From: JADZFO01 sp964512635
GTDB taxonomy: Bacteria; 4484-113; JAFGCY01
DNA length: 64,000 nt
Direction: 5' to 3'
Assembly (NCBI GenBank): GCA_964512635.1
Contig: CAZEJB010000006.1
Span: 65,965-129,964 of the forward strand
The notes beneath the pieces were generated by a model, which was not told the DNA's origin, ran no database searches, and worked only from the letters and a program-made list of their open reading frames with translations. The position numbers and the translations under genes were made by a program. Of this stretch, positions 60,181 to 64,000 are shown piece by piece. Position 1 is the first letter of the stretch; the number at the start of each line of letters is the position of its first letter.

Positions 60181-62061
60181 ATGCTCGAGCAGGATGTGCA
60201 ACTCACACGCCTGATCGTTGAGAAGCTGACCGAACTGGATCAGCGCAAACAGCAGGTTGGCTGGCAGTTGTCTGAGGCCCAGGAACGCCTGGACCGTGTC
60301 GAGACACTGAAGTCACAGCGCAGCGCCTATGAGGGCGTGCTGGAACGGGCCGCTGCTCTGTTGGGCCGCGACGATCTTGTTGTCGAAATCGACGTCCCGG
60401 TCGACGACGCCAAGCTCGCGGAGGATCTGCGCACTGAACTAAGCGCCATTAACGCCGAGCAGAGCCAGTATCTTGAGCTGGTCGATGAGCTGCGGCACCG
60501 GGCTCCGGATTTGCTGCAGGCTGCGGCCGGCATGGCGCCCGAGTCTCTGCAGGCGCTTTTCGGCCCCCTGGATTCCGAAGGACACGGCGCAGCCGAGACC
60601 GTCCAGGCCGGCGACAGTGAGACAACTGAAACCAGTGATAGAGACTGGGCTACCGTCGACACTTCGCCGGCCGCAGTCGCTGATCTGGCTGAACCCGAAG
60701 ATGCGGATCACGATCTTGAAGAAGACGAAGAAGAATCAGACGAGGACGTCTTTGGTCCCGCGGCGGAGCAGGTCGAGGACGATGAAGACACTGAGCAGGG
60801 TGCCGGCTGGAGCGTTCCGGCTTTCCGGCCCCAGGCCAGCGTGGACAGCGAGCCGGCCCTGGAGCCGAGCGTCCATGAGCAGGCTGACACCAGCTTCTAT
60901 CGCGCCTCCGCCAGCGGACAGGACGAGACTGACTCGGTTGAGCCAGTCAGCGTGAATGAATCGCCGGCCTACGCATCCATCGACGCTCAGGCTAACGGTG
61001 GCAGCGCGCTGACCGAAAGCAGTTTCCACTGGCCCGCCATCGAGGCGGAGGCAGAGCTTCCGGCCACCCCGGCAAGCAGCGCCTCGGCCTGGGATGACGA
61101 TGTGGAAGTAGTGAGCACTGTCAACTATGCCGAGCTCGAAATGGAAGCCGCTAATGGCAATGGACACCATGTCAACGGCAGCAACGGGAATGGGCACCAC
61201 GCGTCTGCCCAGGACGAAGCGGACCTGGACGCGCGTAACGGATTTGTGATCGAATCTACCGCAGATACTGAAGACTCACCGCAGGTCAGCTTTGGCGGCT
61301 TCGGCAGCGAGGAGGCCGATGCCGTGGCGGCACTCGGCTACTCAGAGCCGCAGGCCGAAGAACCGGGCCTTGCGCATGGCGCGGCCGGCTACCTGATGGA
61401 CAGCGAAGAAAATCAGCCCCTGGTCGCAGCCGCATTCAGCGAGTCTGATTTCAGCAGCGATTTCGACCGTGTTCCAGCCTTCGCTGCCGATGATGATTAC
61501 AACTCTGATCTCAGCCCCGCCGCGACTGCTGTAGCTGTTGAGGAAGCTGACGCCCGCGAAGAACTTGAGGCCCTGGCCGATGAAAGCAGCCGGGAAGAAG
61601 ACACTCGCGAGCGCCTGCTGCGCCTGGCGCGCTTCAGCCACACCCAGACCTCGCGCCGGATCGAAGGCGAGCAGCCGATCTTCGTCATCGACGCGACCGC
61701 AGTGCTGGAACGTATCCCGCACTATGACCGCTATCATCTCGCTCTGGACGAGACTGCAGCGCGGGACGAGCTTGTGCGCGATTTCAGCTTCCTGGCGGCT
61801 GACCTCAACACGGAGTTCCATCTGGTCTTCAACGATCCGCATGTTCCCGGCTTTTCGCCGGACCCGCATGTCGTGCTGGAGCACGGCGATGTGAACAGCA
61901 GCGACCCCAACCCCGGCGACCAGCGGATTCAGGAGATCGTGCTCGACTACATCGAGAACGACAGGCAGGTTGCCCTGGTGACAAGTGACCCGACTCTGCA
62001 GGGCCTTTTCAAGGGCGAAAACGTTCTGGTTTTCAGCCTCGGGGAGTTCTTCCTGACCTAG
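60181..62061 (+). CDS. Acidic 626 aa protein with an N-terminal coiled coil and a C-terminal NYN/PIN-like domain
   Basis: Residues 1-60 form a coiled coil (LIVEKLTELDQRKQQVGWQL). Residues about 130-480 are low-complexity and very acidic (Glu, Asp, Ala, Ser) with runs such as LEEDEEESDEDVF and a short Asn/Gly/His-rich patch (NGNGHHVNGSNGNGHH). The last 130 residues are a compact alpha/beta domain: PIFVIDATAVLERIPHYDRY, VLDYIENDRQVALVTSDPTL. The first-strand Asp and the VTSD motif recall YacP-like NYN ribonucleases, but the match is partial. The function is unknown. Confidence 0.75.
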   Translation: MLEQDVQLTRLIVEKLTELDQRKQQVGWQLSEAQERLDRVETLKSQRSAYEGVLERAAALLGRDDLVVEIDVPVDDAKLAEDLRTELSAINAEQSQYLELVDELRHRAPDLLQAAAGMAPESLQALFGPLDSEGHGAAETVQAGDSETTETSDRDWATVDTSPAAVADLAEPEDADHDLEEDEEESDEDVFGPAAEQVEDDEDTEQGAGWSVPAFRPQASVDSEPALEPSVHEQADTSFYRASASGQDETDSVEPVSVNESPAYASIDAQANGGSALTESSFHWPAIEAEAELPATPASSASAWDDDVEVVSTVNYAELEMEAANGNGHHVNGSNGNGHHASAQDEADLDARNGFVIESTADTEDSPQVSFGGFGSEEADAVAALGYSEPQAEEPGLAHGAAGYLMDSEENQPLVAAAFSESDFSSDFDRVPAFAADDDYNSDLSPAATAVAVEEADAREELEALADESSREEDTRERLLRLARFSHTQTSRRIEGEQPIFVIDATAVLERIPHYDRYHLALDETAARDELVRDFSFLAADLNTEFHLVFNDPHVPGFSPDPHVVLEHGDVNSSDPNPGDQRIQEIVLDYIENDRQVALVTSDPTLQGLFKGENVLVFSLGEFFLT

Positions 62062-62087
62062 TTAAAGCACATTAAACTGGATTCACA

Positions 62088-62107
62088 GGGGCTGCGTCTG
62101 CGGCCCC
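62088..62107 (+). terminator. Intrinsic terminator after the acidic protein gene
   Basis: GGGGCTGC-GTCT-GCGGCCCC (one G-U pair) is followed by TTTTCTTT. Confidence 0.85.
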
Positions 62108-62138
62108 TTTTCTTTACACCGGAAGCCTGGAGTGCGCC

Positions 62139-62144
62139 TATAAT
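62139..62144 (+). promoter_or_regulatory. -10 box TATAAT, 7 bases before the ATG
   Basis: TATAAT, CCAGCGC, then the ATG at 62152. Spacing and lack of a ribosome site fit a leaderless transcript. Confidence 0.6.
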
Positions 62145-62151
62145 CCAGCGC

Positions 62152-63090
62152 ATGCAAATGCAGAAAATCGCCTCCCAGATCCAGCGCAGGGGACTTGTTC
62201 TGGCCCTGCTAAGCCTGTTCGTGCTGGGCGGCTGTTTTAAGCCGCAAAGTGCCAGCCAGCCGCTGGGATCTGAAAAGAACCCGCTGATCATGGCCTTCGT
62301 GCCCAGCACTGAGGCGCAGAATGTGCTTTCGAGCGGCGAGCAGCTCGCCGCTGCGCTGCAGAAGGAAAGCGGTCTGTACTTCAAGCCAAGTGTCGCGACC
62401 AGCTATGTCGGTATCGTCGAAGCCATGGGCTCCGGAACCGTGCACGTCGGCTGGCTGCCGCCGCTGGCCTATGTCTTCGCCCATGACAAGAATGGCGACG
62501 AGGCGGCTCTCAAGGTAGTGCGCCACGGCAAGGCGACCTATCGCGGCATGGTCGTGGTCATGGCCGACAGCCCGGCCCAGACTCTGGCTGACCTGAAAGG
62601 CAAGCGCGTGGCCTTCCCTGACCAGGCCTCGGCCAGCGGGCATCTCTACCCCCGCGCGTTGATGCTGGAGCAGGGCGTCAATCCGGACACCGACTTCGCC
62701 GAAACCAGCTTCAGCGGCGGACACGACAGCGCGCTGCTGGCCCTGCTTAAATGCTCCGCTGACGCGGCCTGCTGCTATGACGACGCCCGCACCAAGCTGC
62801 TGGATGCCGGCTATCCGGACATCATGGAGAAGACCCGGGTGCTGGCCTATACTGCCGATATTCCGGCGGACAACGTGACACTGGCCGCGGCCCTGCCCGC
62901 CGAGCTGCGCGCAAAGATCAGCGCCGGCCTGAGCGCAGTTGCGGCCAGCGAAGATGGCAAGAAGATTCTGATGGACCTGTACGAGATCGAGGGACTCGAA
63001 GCGGCGACCGACGCAGACTATGACCCGGTGCGCAAGATGGCCGAAGTGCTGAAGTTGGACATCGAGCAGGAAGTAGAGAAGGGCGGCTAA
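62152..63090 (+). CDS. PhnD-like substrate-binding lipoprotein
   Basis: The signal peptide ends in the lipobox LGGC. The mature protein fits the PhnD/phosphate-phosphite-phosphonate binding family: LIMAFVPSTEAQNVLSSGEQ, VGIVEAMGSGTVHVGWLPPL, LADLKGKRVAFPDQASASGH, ALLKCSADAACCYDDARTK. It should capture an oxyanion or small polar ligand for an ABC importer. No ATPase or permease gene is visible up to the window edge. The ligand is not determined. Confidence 0.88.
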   Translation: MQMQKIASQIQRRGLVLALLSLFVLGGCFKPQSASQPLGSEKNPLIMAFVPSTEAQNVLSSGEQLAAALQKESGLYFKPSVATSYVGIVEAMGSGTVHVGWLPPLAYVFAHDKNGDEAALKVVRHGKATYRGMVVVMADSPAQTLADLKGKRVAFPDQASASGHLYPRALMLEQGVNPDTDFAETSFSGGHDSALLALLKCSADAACCYDDARTKLLDAGYPDIMEKTRVLAYTADIPADNVTLAAALPAELRAKISAGLSAVAASEDGKKILMDLYEIEGLEAATDADYDPVRKMAEVLKLDIEQEVEKGG

Positions 63091-63099
63091 CAAATTCAA

Positions 63100-63894
63100 A
63101 TGAGCCCGAAGTCAAAAGGCCCGATCCTTGGCGCAGTTTATGAGTTTGAACCAGTCCCTGGGATAAAGCTGCTCCTGACACCCTGCGAGTTACCCACAAG
63201 CGGGCAGGCCAAGGGCGTGGTGTGCGCTGCATATGTTTTTCGGCCGGGCACTGACATTGCTGAGCTTCAGGCGAACCTCCAGGCTGAGCATTTGCTATTG
63301 CCTGTGGTCATGCTTTTCAACCAGGATTTCCAGGCTGGTGCGTTCCGCCTTATTCCAACTACAGGATTGCTCAGCGTACCCATCTTCACTCAGCATGGAT
63401 TCCGTTCACCTTACGACCGCGACTTCTATGATATGAATCGCCAGCTAGTTCAAGTTTCCGGCGGCGCTGCCGGACACGAACATTTAGGGCCAATATCTTT
63501 GTGCAAGTTGATTGCAGAGGAACTTGGCCTTGACCTGGATTGCGAGTCCTGCTGGGGCTACAACTCTGACTACCTCCGAAAGCTACGTCGTATGTTCGAG
63601 CGCAACTATCCTGACGACTACGTCAACAGGAAAAAGCTAATGAGCATAGTTGCCTTTGCGATGCCTGAACATGCAGATTCAAAGCTCTTGGACTTGCTAG
63701 ATGAGCTTGAGGAGACTCTTGGAAACCAGCTTGAAAACGCTAAGCTTGGTGAGTGCACCGGGCGCTGCATCGGTGCGGGTATAATTGATCTGGACTTTGA
63801 GATCCGGCGCGGTAAGTACCCTGAAGCGGTCAAACTGATTAGAGAAGCACTGCTTGCGGCCGGCATTTCAGAGCTAACCATCACTTCTTCTTAA
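63100..63894 (+). CDS. Uncharacterised 264 aa cytoplasmic protein
   Basis: The start lies 9 bases after the upstream stop, without a clear ribosome site. There is no signal peptide. Visible segments include GAVYEFEPVPGIKLLLTP, SVPIFTQHGFRSPYDRDFYD, SLCKLIAEELGLDLDCESC and a Leu/Glu helix (KLLDLLDELEETLGNQLENA). Codon use and AT content are slightly different from neighbours, with more AAG/TTG-type codons. I know no family. It may be a recent acquisition. Confidence 0.65.
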   Translation: MSPKSKGPILGAVYEFEPVPGIKLLLTPCELPTSGQAKGVVCAAYVFRPGTDIAELQANLQAEHLLLPVVMLFNQDFQAGAFRLIPTTGLLSVPIFTQHGFRSPYDRDFYDMNRQLVQVSGGAAGHEHLGPISLCKLIAEELGLDLDCESCWGYNSDYLRKLRRMFERNYPDDYVNRKKLMSIVAFAMPEHADSKLLDLLDELEETLGNQLENAKLGECTGRCIGAGIIDLDFEIRRGKYPEAVKLIREALLAAGISELTITSS

Positions 63895-63921
63895 ACAGAT
63901 TGAGCGCAACCGTCCTGACGC

Positions 63922-63927
63922 TAAACT
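63922..63927 (+). promoter_or_regulatory. Promoter TTGAGC-16-TAAACT, 6 bases before the ATG
   Basis: TTGAGC (63900-63905) and TAAACT (63922-63927) are 16 bases apart; CTTCGC then leads directly to the ATG at 63934. Confidence 0.5.
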
Positions 63928-63933
63928 CTTCGC

Positions 63934-64000
63934 ATGAGCACCCCCTTCTTCCCCGAGGCGCCACCGGCCCCGCCCGTGCAGCCTGTCAGCGATGCGGATT
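63934..64000 (+). CDS. 5' end of a gene that runs off the window
   Basis: The frame opens MSTPFFPEAPPAPPVQPVSD and stays open to the last base. Only 22 codons are visible and the Pro-rich start tells little. The leaderless-type promoter supports this start. Confidence 0.5.
   Translation, partial: MSTPFFPEAPPAPPVQPVSDAD

Overview
The window is a 64 kb piece of a GC-rich bacterial chromosome, densely coded on both strands, with two tRNA genes and no rRNA, phage or CRISPR. Many products carry a signal peptide ending in a lipobox, and several large exported proteins carry dockerin-like Asp/Asn-rich loops, PKD, FG-GAP or UnbV modules. An unusual trait recurs: at least thirteen genes have a -10 hexamer 5-7 bases before the start codon and no Shine-Dalgarno, which points to widespread leaderless transcription. 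I cannot assign a phylum from sequence reading alone; the style fits an uncultured, environmental, respiratory bacterium.

Layout: 1-9.7 kb holds a truncated lipoprotein, a MocR-type regulator overlapping a dockerin-like lipoprotein, two small envelope proteins and a subtilisin-like lipoprotein. 9.7-14.1 kb is an ArsR-controlled minus-strand operon (ArsR, three SRPBCC/AHSA1 proteins, DUF899, DUF1579, VOC, DoxX). 14.1-22.4 kb is a complete kdpFABCDE potassium operon headed by two unannotated, similar 28-29 aa membrane proteins. 22.5-31 kb holds an MscS channel, an uncharacterised HTH protein, DUF2200, a PKD lipoprotein, two short tandem repeat arrays, tRNA-Glu and small proteins. 30.9-31.4 kb has no convincing gene but folds extensively and ends in a strong intrinsic terminator: a candidate structured RNA of about 475 nt.

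31.5-39.3 kb encodes a cohesin-like lipoprotein coupled to an M6 metalloprotease, then a 1,223 aa FG-GAP/UnbV lipoprotein. 39.3-49.2 kb is housekeeping and exported proteins (class III aminotransferase, SRPBCC, PyrD, CocE/NonD-type hydrolase, DinB, three unknowns). 49.3-52.1 kb is rich in repeats: three GTAGGGGC...GCCCCTAC palindromic elements, two of them inside hemW in frame, and a GxxExxY gene bracketed by 30 bp inverted repeats. 52.1-64 kb holds a SpoIID-domain protein with a large acidic insertion, endonuclease III, a band-7 protein behind a structured leader, tRNA-Gly, an AhpD-like protein, the nitrite ammonification pair nrfHA (the catalytic haem site is CxxCH), an NrtR-like regulator, an acidic protein with a NYN/PIN-like end, a PhnD-like binding protein and a gene that runs off the window.

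The functional themes are respiration on nitrite (NrfHA), potassium and osmotic homeostasis (Kdp, MscS) and an elaborate exported proteolytic and surface-protein repertoire.
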